Assembly (NCBI GenBank): GCA_951804985.1
Contig: OX638134.1
Location: forward strand, 80,579,679 to 80,643,678
Length of the DNA: 64,000 nucleotides
Source: Dryomyza anilis
Taxonomy: Eukaryota; Arthropoda; Insecta; Diptera; Dryomyzidae
Reading direction: 5' to 3'
Positions 35,966-48,199 of this stretch are shown in pieces (positions within the stretch are counted from its first letter, which is position 1; the number at the start of each line of letters is the position of its first letter). The notes beneath the pieces were generated by a model. That model saw only the letters and a program-made list of their open reading frames with translations. It ran no database searches and had not been told where the DNA came from. The translations under genes and the position numbers were made by a program.

Positions 35966-37690
35966 AAAATCAATTTTTTCACTCAAAGAAAGATTTTTAT
36001 TAACTCACTCTCAAATTAATTATTCACTCAGGAATATATTTTCTCAAAAAAAAAAAATCTTTTTTCACTCAAAAATTTATTTTTCACTCAAAAATCCGTT
36101 TTTCGCTCAAAAATCCATTTTTCACTAAAAATCCATTTTTCACCTAAAACTCATTTTTCACTCAAAAATCCATTTTTCACTCAAAAACCAATTTTTCACC
36201 CCAAAATCTGTTTTTCACTCAAAATTCAATTTTTCACTTATAAATCAATTTGCACTCAACATTTAATTTTTCACTCAAATTCAATTTCCCAATCAATTAA
36301 TTTTTCACTCAAAAATCCATTTTTCACTCAATAATGACCTTAAAACAATCTCCGAGTGAGTTCTTGCAAATAGAGTTGATTTTAATGCACGCAAGACCCA
36401 ATGTTGTCTGTTATCTCACAAAAGAATGGATTCAACCCTACCTCCCCTTAATATGGGTGCTGTGGATATTGCAGAGTCAGCTGCTCTTGACGTTCTGGGC
36501 ATATCAATTCAATGTGATCTCCGTTGGAATGATCACATATTTGACGTGTCGAAAGAGGCGGCCAAGTGCCTCGGTTTTTTAAAACGGTGTAAGACATACT
36601 TCACTCCTGCTGACTTGCGCACTGTCTACACCACCTATATTCGGCCTAAGATGGAATACAATTCGCACATATGGGCAGGGGCTTCAAAATCTTCTTTGGA
36701 GTTCCTGGATCGAATCCAACAACGTGCAATATATTTAATAGGGGATGAAAATATTTCATCCTCTATTGGTTCTCTTGAGCACCGAAGGACCGTAGGGTGT
36801 GTAAGCCTGTTTTATAGGTATTACAATGGTAAGTGTTCGAGGGAAATACATGGCCTGATTCCACCAGGTCGTGTATCCTCTCGTTCTACTCGGGCATAAA
36901 ACCAAGCCCACCCCTTCGTAGTTCACTCGGCTCTCAATAGAACCACGCATTACCGAGAGAATTCGTTCTTCAGTCGCACGATACGTTTGTGGAACAATCT
37001 CCCTGCGTCTGTTTTTCCCGACATTTTTGATATTGGCAAGTTCAAAACAAACATTCACCGACACTACTACATCTTTCCCCCCTCCATTTAACCTATCATC
37101 CCTTCATACGATCAACACTGTGCATTGCATGAATAAGGGGCATCCCCTGAGCGTTGGTTAATTTGTAAAAAAAAAAACAAATTAATTAATTTATTATTCC
37201 ATTTTTCACTCAAAAATCCATTTTTCACTCAAAAATCCATTTTTCACTCAAAAATCAATTTTTCACTCAAAACTCATTTTTCACTCAAACATTTATTTTT
37301 CACTCAAAAATCCATTTTTCACTCAAAAATCCATTTTCACTCAAAAATGCGTTTTACACTCAAATATCCATTTTTCACTCAAAATTCAATTTTTCACTCA
37401 AAATTAAATTTTTCACTTAAAAATCAATTTTCACTTAAAAATCAATTTTCACTCAACATCTAATTTTTCACTCAAATTCAATTTTCCAATCAATTAATTT
37501 TTCACTCAAAAATCCATTTTTCACTTAAAAACCCATTTTTCACCCTAAAATCTATTTTTCACTCAAAATTTAATTTTTCACTTAAAAATCAAATTTTCAC
37601 TCATCCATTTCAATTTTTCACTTAAAATCAAATTTTTCACATTCAAAATCAATTTTCCTTAATAACTAAATTTTCACTTAAAACTGAATT
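35966..37690 (-). repeat. 19-bp array 5, second subfamily, split by a LINE
   Basis: Units read CATTTTTCACTCAAAAATC on +, a sister of AATTTTTCACTAAAAATTC with the same length and the same dyad plan (ATTTTT-CACTC-AAAAAT). Array parts are 35966-36332 and 37195-37690, interrupted by the LINE fragment, so the array is older than that insertion. Confidence 0.93.
36335..37175 (+). pseudogene. 5'-truncated Jockey-like LINE, reverse transcriptase C-terminal region
   Basis: The frame from about 36360 to the stop at 37089-37091 encodes the C-terminal part of a non-LTR retrotransposon ORF2: RVDFNARKTQCCLLSHKR, LGISIQCDLRWNDHI, TTYIRPKMEYNSHIWAG, then a LEHRR...LFYRYYNG segment and a final HYRENSFF...RLWNNLP motif. 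The frame is broken by TGA at 36357 and TAA at 36897. The palm catalytic region and the endonuclease are absent, so the copy is dead. The 3' tail TTTGTAAAAAAAAAAAA at about 37162 fits target-primed insertion. No clear target-site duplication seen. A second 3' fragment is at 45861-46138. Confidence 0.9.
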
Positions 37691-38794
37691 TTAACAAATA
37701 ATAAATTTTATTGCAAAACAAAAATGAATAGCAACTCAAATTAAATTCAACATAAAAACATTTCGAAATTACATTTTCATCAACATTTGGCGGTAGCTGC
37801 AACACATTCAAAGCAACATGCAAAACCACTCGCCACAAACAAACCAACCAACCAACCAGCAAACCTTGGGTCGCACATAAAAGTGCATCGTTCGATATCA
37901 GTTGCATTTTGTGTGCAACCAGAGGGCAAAATTCATGGTCTCCGCGCGCACAACGATCATCATTCGTTTATGCTTCGAATTCAATTAGCGCGCAGCGTGA
38001 TATTCAATAAGCAATTCATGAGCCATAGACGGAGGGACAGACCGACAGTAGGATAGACTAAAGAACAGACAGCACAACCTATCACTCCCACAATCCACAA
38101 CATTTTGGTTTTGCTGTAAACTGTAAAATTTGTTGGCGACTGCAACATTTCGGTTGGCAACGCAACGCATCGGCGAAATAATTTTCAGTTATTAAACAGT
38201 TGCCGCATTTTGAGCCGCCGCTGGTCATGCAAACCAGCGTCTGGCCGTCTGTCAGTCAAAGAATCAGTCAGTTGTTCTGTCAGTCAGTCGAGTGCCATAT
38301 CGTCCATGGCATTGCCATTAAATTAGTTGGGCGCGCTGCCAAATTATGTCGCATTATGTGAGCCTCTGAGCTACGTTTTTATGTGGCTCCAAACACATAC
38401 ACGGTATAGGTTGGTTGGTCCGCCTATATGTCGAATTGTATGTCTATCGGGTTTCTGTCTATATACCCAACTATCTGTTTGTATTTCTGTCTGTCCGTCT
38501 CTGTATGTTTGCTTGGGGTCCACAAAAATTGGCAACTGTTATGGGCCCTGCAGCCTATAATCAGACATAATTGTCTCCAGTTGTTGTAGCTGTTTTGATT
38601 CCCTATTTGGTTTATGTATTGATATCCATGCAGTCATTCTTCAGTTGGCAACATCAATATTTTGCTCTGTTTGTTTTTGGCCTTACTGGCTGTTGCATTT
38701 GGCCAAAATACAAATAAAGTTATTGGGCGGCACAACACTTTTTGGCTTGAACTATTGAATTTGCGGCAATTAAATTACTTCACTGAGTCAAAAG
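37691..38794. other. Unique balanced sequence, possible regulatory DNA
   Basis: About 1 kb of non-repetitive sequence between two arrays, with CAGTCAGTCAG and TCTGTCTGTCCG words and several short frames without domains. No splice-compatible coding found. Confidence 0.4.
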
Positions 38795-40210
38795 TGAATT
38801 GACTCAAAAATAATTTTTCATTCAAAAATCCGTTTTTCATTCAAAAATCCATTTTTCATTTAAAAATTCATTTTTCACTCAAAAATAATTTTTTCACTCA
38901 AAACCTATTTTTCACTCAAAAATCTACTTTACACTCAAAAATCTACTTTTCACTCAAAAATCCATTCTTCACTTAAAAATCCATTTTTCACCTATGAATC
39001 TATTTTTCACTCAAATAATTAATTTTTCAATCAAAAATACATTTTTCACTCAAAAATCCATTTTTCACTCAAAAATCCATTTTTCACTCAAATAATCCGT
39101 TTTATACTCAAAAATATATATTTTTCACTCCAAAATTAATTTTTTACTTTAAATTAATTTCTCACTCAAAAATAAATTTTTTACTCAAAAATCGATTTTT
39201 CACTCCAAAATTAATTTTTTACTTTAAATTAATTTTTCACTCAAAAATTAATTTTTTACTCAAAAATCGATTTTTCACTGAAAAAAAACTATTTTCACTC
39301 AAAAATCCATTTTTCACTTAAAAATCCATTTTTCACTCAAAAATCAATTTTTCACTCAAAAATCCATTTTTCACTCAGAAATCCATTTATCACTCAAAAA
39401 TCTACTTTTCACTCAAAAATATATTTTTCACTTAAATAATCTATTTTTTATTCAAAAATATATATTTTTCACTCAAAAATCCATTTTTGACACAAAAATA
39501 CATTTTTCACCAAAAATCAAATTTTCTCACAAAAATTCATTTATCACTCTAAAATCCATTTTTGACATAAAAATACATATTTCACTTAAAAATCTATTTT
39601 TCACTAAAATAATTCATTTTTCAATCACTACAAAATTCATTTTTCACTCAAAATCCATTTTCACTTAAATTTTTCACTCATAAATCGATTTTTTACTAAA
39701 ATAAAAATATTTTCACTCAAATAATTCTTTTTTCACTCAAAAATAAATTTTTTCACTAAAATAATTCATTTTTCACTCAAAAATACATTTCCCACTCAAA
39801 AATAAATTTTTCACTCAAAAATCCATTTTTCACTCAAATATTCATTTCACTCTAAATATAATTTTTCACTCAAAAATTCATTTTTCTTTCAAAATAAATT
39901 TTTCACTCAAAAATCCATTTTTCACTCAAAAATTCATTTTTTACTCAAACATCAATTTTTCACTCAGAAATCCATTTTTCACACAAATAATCCGTTTTAT
40001 ACTCAAAAATATATATTTATCACTCCAAAATTAATTTTTTACATTAAATTAATTTTTCACTCAAAAATTAATTTTTCACTAAAAAAAAATTTATTCACTC
40101 AAAAAACCATTTTTTCACAAAAAAAAAACAATTTTTTATAAAAATCCATTTTTCACTCAAAAATCCGTTTTTCAACCGAAAATCCATTTTTCACTTCATT
40201 CATTTTTGAC
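38795..40210 (-). repeat. 19-bp array 6, second subfamily
   Basis: About 70 degenerate units of CATTTTTCACTCAAAAATC on +. A block TCACTCCAAAATTAATTTTTTAC recurs near 39126, 39202 and 40021, showing internal block duplication. Ends about 340 bp downstream (gene sense) of the GPCPD1-like stop codon. Confidence 0.93.
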
Positions 40211-40545
40211 ATAAAAGAAAATTTTGTATGAAAAAAATGTTCATTTTACAACAATTTTTTTCTCCTAAACACAGTTTTGTATATTCTCAATTTTCCCAGA
40301 AAATAAAATTCATCTCTGGAAAATTCTTCCAGGGGACAATTATTTCCAGAGACAATTTTTGCCGGTATAATTCTTCCGAGACAATTATTCCCCGGCTTAC
40401 TATTTATCAAGACAATTTTAACCTGAAACCATTTTTGAAATCAAACTACTCTTGACAACTTTACGTAAAATTATTCCTTTTAAATATTGAAAATATATTT
40501 TTTTATATCATTTGATGTTTGTACATACAAGAATCACACATGGAA

Positions 40546-43500
40546 TTATGTAACAGGCGGACATTTTTTCTCCGTTTCTTCTTTCAAATCATCCTTTTGA
40601 CTTTCATCCATAGCTTGCATACGATAAACACTTTGCTGTATGTTTTTTCATAATATATTTCAACAATTTACAATAAATTTAAATCAAAAAATTTACCTGA
40701 ACATCCTTATTTGACAGCACATCAATTTTGTCATAAATAATACCATGTAGGCCCCAGTTCTTCAACTTATTTATTGTCTCTTCCGAGTTATTGTCATCGC
40801 CCCAGCAGAAAACAGCCAGTCTATACTTTGAAGCCAAATTAAGCTTGAACAAAAAAAAAAGTTCAATAAATTTATAATAATATTTAATACTTTCATAATA
40901 CCAGTTGTATCTGATCGGGATGTTCGAATAGATCACCTGTATGTATCACCACCCCGAGCAACTCCATCGCTATTGCATTATGTATCGCCATCTCAGTGGA
41001 GTTGCCCCGCGGATCCATGTATTTCTTGTACTTGGTGCATGAACCCAGCGTGAGAAACATAACCGGATAAAGATTCTGTTTGTAGCGCAGCACGGTGCAG
41101 ATGTCAGCATCGAAACTGGAGAAGACTATGCGACGTTTTTCCGCATGTCTCAGTACAACGTCCAGAATACAGTCGACATATAAATTTCGATCGGCCTGCG
41201 TAAAGTTGGCCTCCATTGTGCCGTTGATGTGTTTTTGGGACCATTTCACCTCAATGTTAAAGCCCACAGTGGGATCGATGGCGGCAAGTACTTCGGCGAG
41301 TTCTGGGAATGGACGATGATCGAGCAAATCCTCTTCCTTGAAACAGCGTGCGGCGCGTAGCAGTTCTTCGGCCTCGGTGTTCGAAGACTGTCAAGGGAAT
41401 GGAATAATTGTATGAAAAGCTTTTTAATAAAAAATATAAATGTAAAGATAAACAGATTTCGAAAACATTTATTTTTATTATAAAAAAAGTCTACAAAAAA
41501 ATATTTAGTAATACTCATGAAGGAAAAAACGGCACAATATAAACGACAAGAAAATACGTATTAAAAATAAACTTTTTAAAGTTTTTTTTTTTTAGAATAA
41601 TTTTAAGTATTTTTTTCAATATTTGTTTAGCTTTTTAATAAAAAAAATATTTATGTAAAAAAAAATTGTAAGAAAAAAACTTTTTTTTTTTTTTGTTAAA
41701 AATAAAGCTTTGTTTAAAAAAAAAGTTTATTTGTAAGAAAAAAGCTTTTACGAAAATTGGAAAAACTTATTGTTAAAAACTACTAAAAACGTAAAAAGCT
41801 TTTATTGTAAAAAAATGCGTAAAAAAGAAAGCACTGTTGTAAAAAAGTTAAAAAAACCTTTGTTTGTAAAACAAAAAGACTTTTGTAAAAAAAGTCTTTT
41901 TTGTAAAAGAAAAAAATATTAAAATAAAGCTTGTTATTAAAAAAAAAACAATTTATTTAAAAAATAGCTTTTTTTTAAATAAAAGCTTTTTATTAAAATT
42001 AAAGCTTTTTTATTAAAAAAAGCTTTTTATTAAAAAAGATTTTTATTACAAAAAAATTATTTAAAAAAAGCTTTTTTTAAACTTTGTTAAGTAAAACAAA
42101 AGGTCATCTTACTAGAATAAAAATTACTAGAGTAAAAGAAAAAAATTATGAACAACTTTTTTTCAGCAAATTAAAAAATGCCCTTGTTAAAAAAAAAAGC
42201 TTTTTTTATTTTTTTAACTTTTTATTATAAAAAGCTTTTTTTAAAGCTTTTTATTAAGAAACCTTTTTATTACAAAAAAAGCTTTTTTTTAACTTTGTTT
42301 AGTAAAAAAAAGGTTTTTTGAAAAAGCTTCTTAGTAAAATAAAAATTGAGTTGTAGGAAAAATGAGTAAATAAAAGTTTTTAAGTATAAGAAAAAAATCT
42401 ATAAAAAAATTTTCTTCAGGAAATAAAAAATGCCCTTGTTAAAAAAGCTTTTGTTAACTTTATATTAAAGAAGCTTTTTTTTTTTAAAAAAGCTTTTTAT
42501 TAAAAAACTTTTTTATTAAAAAAAAAAAAACTTTTTATAAACTTTGTTTAGTAAAAAAAAAGTTTTTTTTTTGAAAAATCTTCTTAGTAAAATATAAATT
42601 GAGTTGAAGGAAAAATTAGTAAATAAGAGCTTTTAAGTAAAAGAAAAAATGTATAAAAAAAATGTTCTTCAGGAAATAAAAAAATCGTCTTAATTTAAAA
42701 AAACAAGTAATAGAATAGGAAAGCTTTACCAATTTTTTTGTGAAATTCTCAAACATTAAATCATTTCTATTATTTATTTTTTTAAATTGAAAATTCAGAA
42801 AAATTATTAAATTAAAAACACAAAAAATTCTTACCCTCAACTTTTTCAGCTCCTCCATTGTGAACAGAAATAGTGGCGCCGGCCAGTAATTCTTGCGTCC
42901 TCTCGCCGACTGTTTTCCCTGTGTTAGCAAATTTATCATAAAATCATGATACACAACGGGCACCAGATCCCTGCTGAGCTGCACATCGAACTCGACCATA
43001 TCAGCGCCATGTTCCACGGCATGTTTAAGCGACGCAATAGTGTTCTCGCGTATATAACACTTGTTCAAACTATCGCCCTCGCCATTACCAGCAGCAACAC
43101 TATCGCCAGCAGCAACACTACGACCAGCAGCAACACTACCACCAGCAGCAACACCACCAGCACCCCTACCGGTTGTCTGACCCGCACCACGATGCCCGAT
43201 ATCAAGACCAAGCCATGTAGGATTCCAGTAACGCTCATACGAGACTTTCATATCGAAAAAATATGAAACCATAGGTCGTACAATCAGGTAACCGACACGC
43301 ATAACGCCCATGAGGCGGTGCTTGGTGGCGCACCTAACTGGCACCGTCAACTGGCCCTCCGACCGCTTAAAGGCCTGCGGCATAATGTACTGATACCCGA
43401 AGTGGTAGGGCGGCTCATCGGCACCCGCCTTGGAGCTGTACGTATACAAATCGATCAGATAGCTGGTCGATCTAATTTCGCCAATGGTCAAATGAAAGAT

Positions 43501-46500
43501 GACCATATCATCGGGACCACATGGTGTGCCATACGTTGGCTGTGGCCTCAGCAGGTTGTTATCGTCATTGAGCGTTGTCACCTCGCTGAATGCAAAGGCG
43601 GTGCTCAGACCAGCAGCACATTGCGGGCACACACACGGTAGTTCCTCATCGGACACAACGTCCATAAAATACGAACCAGCATCTGAATCGGCATCGTCTC
43701 TCTGTGGGCCGATCACTTTCCGAACGTGGCCACACTTGCTGTTGACGCCCACACTCATCGGCGTCACTTTGACGTAGAGCAGCCGATCTTTGAGGCGTGG
43801 ACGACAGTTGAACGGCGCATTGAAGAAGCGCAACTGCACCAAGGACTCGGTGGTCAACCAGCCACGATCGATTTTCTCGTCGCCATGCGACCAAGTGAAA
43901 TAGTCGAGTACTTCGTCGTCGGGAATTACGGCATTCGCTGGAATGATGCGCGGTTCGAGGTGGGTCTCCCAGCGACGCACAATATGCAATCCCGCTGTGA
44001 GATCGAGGGCGGTGATTAGATAACGATAGCTGGTAGGTTTCTCTCGGGCCACATTGATCGTAGTGGCCCAGATTTCGTCTGTGGAAGGTAATTAATAAGG
44101 TAATTAATAAATTTTAAAATAAAACTCAACAAAGCTCTTAAATACAAGCATTTTAATAAAAGCTCTTAAATATAACAATAAGTTTTAAATTTTATAACTA
44201 TATCTTGAATACTTTTCGAAATATTAGTTCCTAAAGCGTTATATAAAAGTGACTTGTATGGGAGGTGGGCGTGTCCGTTGCCCGATTTGGCTCATTTTCA
44301 AAATTAGTTCCTACTTTTGGCTAAAATATATTGAGACAAAATTTCATCGCATTCTGAGCAGTCTTTCTCAAATTATCGTGTATACGGAAAGCAATACAGC
44401 AAGACAGGCGGACAGACAGACGGACATGGATAAACGGACTCGGGTAGTCATGCTGTTCAAGAATATATATACTTTTCCATACCGGACACGCCTCCTAAGG
44501 GGCGTTAAAATATATGCACAAAGTTAATATACCCTGTACCTCATAGGTGTAGGGTATAAAAAGCCTTGAAATACAATTTGATTTTTAAAATATCTTAAAT
44601 ACCAATATTTTTTTATAAATAGTTCTTTAGTACCAACATTTTCATAAGAAGCTCCCAAATAACAACTTTTTAATAAAAAGCTCATAAATACCAACTGTTC
44701 AATAAAAGCTCCTAAATACCAACATTTTTGCAAAAGCTTTTAAATACAAACTATTTTAATAGAAAGCTCTTAAATATAAACATTTTACGAAAAATCTCTT
44801 AAATACAAGCTTTTTTATTAAAAGCTTTTGAATATCAATTTTTTAAGAACTTAAGAACTTTTAACAAAAAAGCTGAAAACTGTTTTACAAGAAGCTCTTA
44901 AATACAATTTTTTAAATAAATAGCTCTTGAAGAGAAACTTTTTAGTAAAAAGCTTTTAAATATAATTGCTTTTTAAAATATCTTAAATACCAATATTTTC
45001 AAAAATAGTTATTTTTTTTTATAAGAAACTCTTAAATATCAACTTTTTAATAAAAAGTTCTTAAATACCAACTTTTTAATAAAAGTTTTTAACAAAAAGC
45101 TTTTACAAATAAGTTGGTATTTAACTTATTTGTAAAAGCTTTTAAATACAAAATTTTTATTAAAAATTCTTAAATATAAACTTTTTACGAAAAATCTCTC
45201 AAATACAAAATTTTTTTTAAAAAGCTCTTAAATATACATTTTTTAATAAAAAGCTCTTAAATACAAACTTAAAAAAAAACCTCATATATACATTTTTTTT
45301 TACAAATAATACAAACTTTTCAATAAATACCTCTTATATACAAATTTATTACAAAAAAGCTCGTAAAAACTTACTTTTATTTAAAAGCTCTTAAAAAGCA
45401 ATATTTTAATAAAAAGCTTGATTACTAAATTAACTCTTAACAAAAACTTGTTTACTAAAAGTTTGTAAAATACAAAATAAAATATAAAAAATCTTTAATG
45501 CCAACTATTTCGTTAAAAGCTCTCGAATACAAACTTCCAACTTAAAAGCTATTAAATATCCTCAATTTGTGTTTATTCTTGATTTTTTGTTTGTGCAAAA
45601 TTGTAATTGCAATTTTTAACCGTAATTTTTTGGCACGCCATTTAAAGTTTGAAGCATAAAAGCTCTACAATGAAATTGCATACTTTAAAAGCTTTCTAAC
45701 ACATTGAAAAATGTTTTAAAAGTTCCCTGCAGTGAAATCTAAACTAGTAGCATATATATGCTGTAATCATATAAGTAACCATGTTTCTAGTTCGGTAACT
45801 AGTTAAAATGGATGCAGAGAAAAACAGTTCAAAAACTTGTTCGTAGAGGGACGTGCCAAAGTTTTTTTTTTTTTTACAAATTAACCAACGCTCAGGGGAT
45901 GCCCCCTATTCATGCAATGCACAGTGTTAATCGTAAGAAGGGATGATAGGTTAAATGGAGGGGAGAAAGATGGAGTAGTGTCGGTGAATGTTTGTTTTGA
46001 ACTTGCCAATATCAAAAATGTCGGGAAAAACAAACGCAGGGTGATTGTTCCACAAACGTATCGTGCGACTGAAGAACGAATTCTCTCGGTAATTCGTGGT
46101 TCTATTGAGAGCCGAGTGAACTACGAAGGGGTGGGCTTTTTAGAGAGGGATTAATGAAACTAGTTTATAGACTGACTGTAAAAAATTAATCTATAGACTG
46201 GTTACAAGAAGCTGGTTTAAAAACTACTTAAATGTAATGCAAGAGGGGACAATTGACACATCGACAATTGACACATGAGCATTGAAAAAATTACAGTTCA
46301 TTGTATGAAATTGAGGTCGAATTCGGGCTAGTTGAGTGTCTACGGAGAACTAGACAAATACTAGTATTCAACTAGTCCGTTACAACTCTCTGCTGCAGGG
46401 TTATTTAATTTCTTTTTAATTTAATTTTTATTCAATTACTTTTAATTATCCTTACCACAACATTGATTCATTATCTTGCAAGAAGTATAGTACCAATTGC

Positions 46501-46696
46501 CCAAATCGTCATTGTCACCCACCACGGCAACCTTTTCATTGGCATAGAGCTTTTGCTGCACCCGCACTCGCAGTGTCCACTTGTGAAAGGTTAATTTGCT
46601 GGACACGTGACTCAACGCAGGTGTCGATGGCGTTGAAGGTGTCGGCACCACCACCTCACACGGCTCTATCTCATCCGCAAAGAACCAGCGCTGCAT
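40546..46696 (-). CDS. GPCPD1: Glycerophosphocholine phosphodiesterase, GPCPD1-like (CBM20 + GDPD)
   Basis: Exons in gene order: 46696-46456, 44078-42835, 41387-40902, 40843-40697, 40635-40546. All junctions are GT-AG and in phase, giving 735 residues and stop TAA. Residues about 33-115 form a CBM20 starch-binding-type domain (VVGDNDDLGNW). WETHLEPR lies in the family's middle region. The GDPD barrel starts at H376-R377 (HRGAG), with E443 and D445 (VEFDVQ), H458 (YHD), FNIEVKW, FSSFDADIC and FCWGDDN, so the catalytic set is intact. The family hydrolyses glycerophosphocholine to glycerol-3-phosphate and choline in the cytosol. An extra Gly/Ala/Ser-rich insert follows HRGAG (residues 381-420). 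The start is uncertain: ATG at 46696 fits, but CAG at 46691-46693 could instead be an acceptor for an exon beginning RWFFADE. Flies have several paralogs, so the symbol denotes family only. Confidence 0.93.
41600..42690. repeat. AAGCTTTTTATTAAAAA minisatellite in GPCPD1-like intron 2
   Basis: Degenerate A/T repeat with AAGCTTTTT words in the 1447-bp intron (41388-42834). A longer unit of about 200-245 bp recurs (TTAGTAAAATAAAAATTGAG near 42331, with relatives near 42115 and 42583), each with GGAAAAATKAGTAAATAA and TTCTTCAGGAAATAAAAAAT segments, so there is higher-order structure. Confidence 0.85.
43086..43165 (-). repeat. 18-bp in-frame coding minisatellite (Ser-Val-Ala-Ala-Gly-x)
   Basis: About four imperfect copies of an 18-bp unit around GCAGCAACACTATCGCCA on +, encoding hexapeptides SVAAGR, SVAAGD and SVAAGN on the minus strand. 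Lies within exon 2 of the GPCPD1-like gene, immediately after the catalytic HRG motif. Length polymorphism would stay in frame. Confidence 0.9.
44168..44562 (-). mobile_element. DINE-1/mini-me-like repeat copy in intron 1
   Basis: In inverse orientation to the copy at 55783. Shared blocks are ATATAAAAGTGACTTGTATG, GGGAGGTGGGCGTGTCCG, a GACA microsatellite, TTTTCCATACCGGACACGCC, and the terminus TGTAGGGTATAAAAA. The 3' half present in the 55783 copy is missing. Non-coding. Confidence 0.75.
44563..45560. repeat. Degenerate minisatellite (AAAAGCTCTTAAATACAAACTTTTTAAT)
   Basis: About 35 diverged units of roughly 25-30 bp built from AAAAGCTCTTAAATA and AACTTTTTAATA words, filling intron 1. It shares AAAAGCT and TTTTTAATAAAAAGCT words with the intron 2 array, which suggests a common origin. 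Confidence 0.8.
45861..46138 (-). pseudogene. 3' fragment of the same Jockey-like LINE
   Basis: Reverse complement of about 36903-37170, with only scattered differences, beginning at a T run (poly-A tail on the minus strand) and truncated near 46138. Encodes only the extreme C-terminus of ORF2. Located in intron 1 of the GPCPD1-like gene, in the same orientation as its transcription. Confidence 0.88.
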
Positions 46697-47800
46697 GTGG
46701 AATTAAATTAAACAAAAAAATATATAGAAAATAAAATTTATAAATAAAATTTTCAGTTTAGCTAATGAAAACAAAAATTCTGAATGTCAGGTGAATTTGA
46801 AAATTCAAAACAGCGCCAAATGACAGAAATATTTGAAACAGGGTTTTGGAATTTGTAGTATTTAGTAGCTGTACAGCGGTTTATAGTTTAAGAAATGGAA
46901 ACAGTTTGTGTTTCCATTTTTAATTTTTAACAAATTATTTTAAATCTTTCACAGTATTTGATAACATTAACGCATAAGGTTCAAAAAATATGTTTAAAAT
47001 AGTTTGTTCGTCAATGATTTATACAAAGGAATTTAGAAATTAACGTATATGAAATAATAAAAACTTGAGACCCAATTCTCGAGTTCATTCGAGAAGTTAT
47101 CATGCGATTCCCATGATACTCGCATAAGATGTAAATTAGTCACTCTCGAGTTCTGTGAGATTTTTCAAAATTTTCTGATAATATTTATTTCGAATGAAAC
47201 AAAATTTAATAAAACAATATCGCAGCAATACGAGAAATGAGCTACAGCGGCAAAAATTTCATCAAACTCGAGGATTGAGCCTCAGGGTCAAAAATCTCAT
47301 CACACTCGAGAATTGAGCTACAGGGCAAAAATCTCATCATACTCGAGAACTGAGTCTGAGAGGCAAAAACATGCTCAAATTTTTACTTTTAATTTCTTTG
47401 TTCGACTTCTTTTCATTCGAAATATTTTTTCATTGTAAATCGAAAAAAAATCGAAATTTTTGTCCGACAATTTTTTTAATTTCTCACAGACCCAAGTAGA
47501 AATAATAAATTGATAATTTGGGTCTTGTAGCTGATCGGATTTGGAAAAAAAACTATAAACAGTTCTCGATCATGGTCCTTAAATAATATATGTTGGCTGA
47601 ACTCAAGAAGGACAAATTTGTTTGTCTCATGCAAAAGTATGAAAAATTTATTTTGATTGTCCATGAAAATACCTTGAACGAATTTGGGAATTGTGTTCAT
47701 GATCAAAAGAATTCTCATTAAATATATAATTTAAATAAAAATGCTTAATGTGGGCATCAATTATGAATCATGGAAATCAATGGCAAATCAGAGCTCTCGA
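46697..47800. other. Spacer with short CTCGAG-containing repeats
   Basis: Mostly A/T-rich. 47225-47370 has three degenerate copies of a roughly 60-bp unit (ACTCGAG, then AATTGAGCTACAGGGCAAAAA and ATCTCATCA). 5' exons of the GPCPD1-like gene could lie here but none was recognised. Confidence 0.4.
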
Positions 47801-48075
47801 TTTCATACGAGTATTTTCGAGTAGCCCGGGTACCCGAACATTCGAAAGCGCGGGTAATACCCGCTTCAAATTCTCCAAAAAAACGGGTATTAAATGTTCG
47901 AGCTACCCGGGTAGTTCGCAAAAACCGGGTAGGTTGTGTGTTCGTTTGTTCGAATTATTCGTGTATCTCGTTTGTTAGAGTAGCTCGTTTGTTCGAGTAG
48001 CTCGTTTGTTCGAGTAGCTCGATTGTTCGTTCGTTGTTCGAGCTACTCGGGTAGCTCGTTCGTTTGTTCGATTGA
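47800..48075 (+). repeat. GAGTAGCTCGTTTGTTC minisatellite with CCCGGG palindromes
   Basis: About ten copies of a 17-20-bp unit (TTCGAGTAGCTCGTTTG). The first half has GC-richer variants forming strong palindromes: CGGGTACCCG at 47827-47836, CTACCCGGGTAG at 47902-47913. Open frames here are repeat artefacts. Confidence 0.85.
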
Positions 48076-48199
48076 CGCTTGTTCATTTGATCGCTTGTTA
48101 ATTTGTCTGTCCGTTCGTTTGTTTGGTGTGGGAGTTGGTCGGAAAAATGTGGGTGGACAAAAGTGGGTGGGTGGGCGTAAAGTGATAAAAAGACCGAAA

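Noticed and set aside
36756..37064. Minus-strand frame, also seen at 45912-46154 on plus
   Set aside because: Antisense shadow of the LINE reverse transcriptase C-terminus at both loci.
42946..44019. Plus-strand frames across GPCPD1-like exon 2
   Set aside because: Shadows of a clearly coding minus-strand exon with recognisable GDPD motifs.
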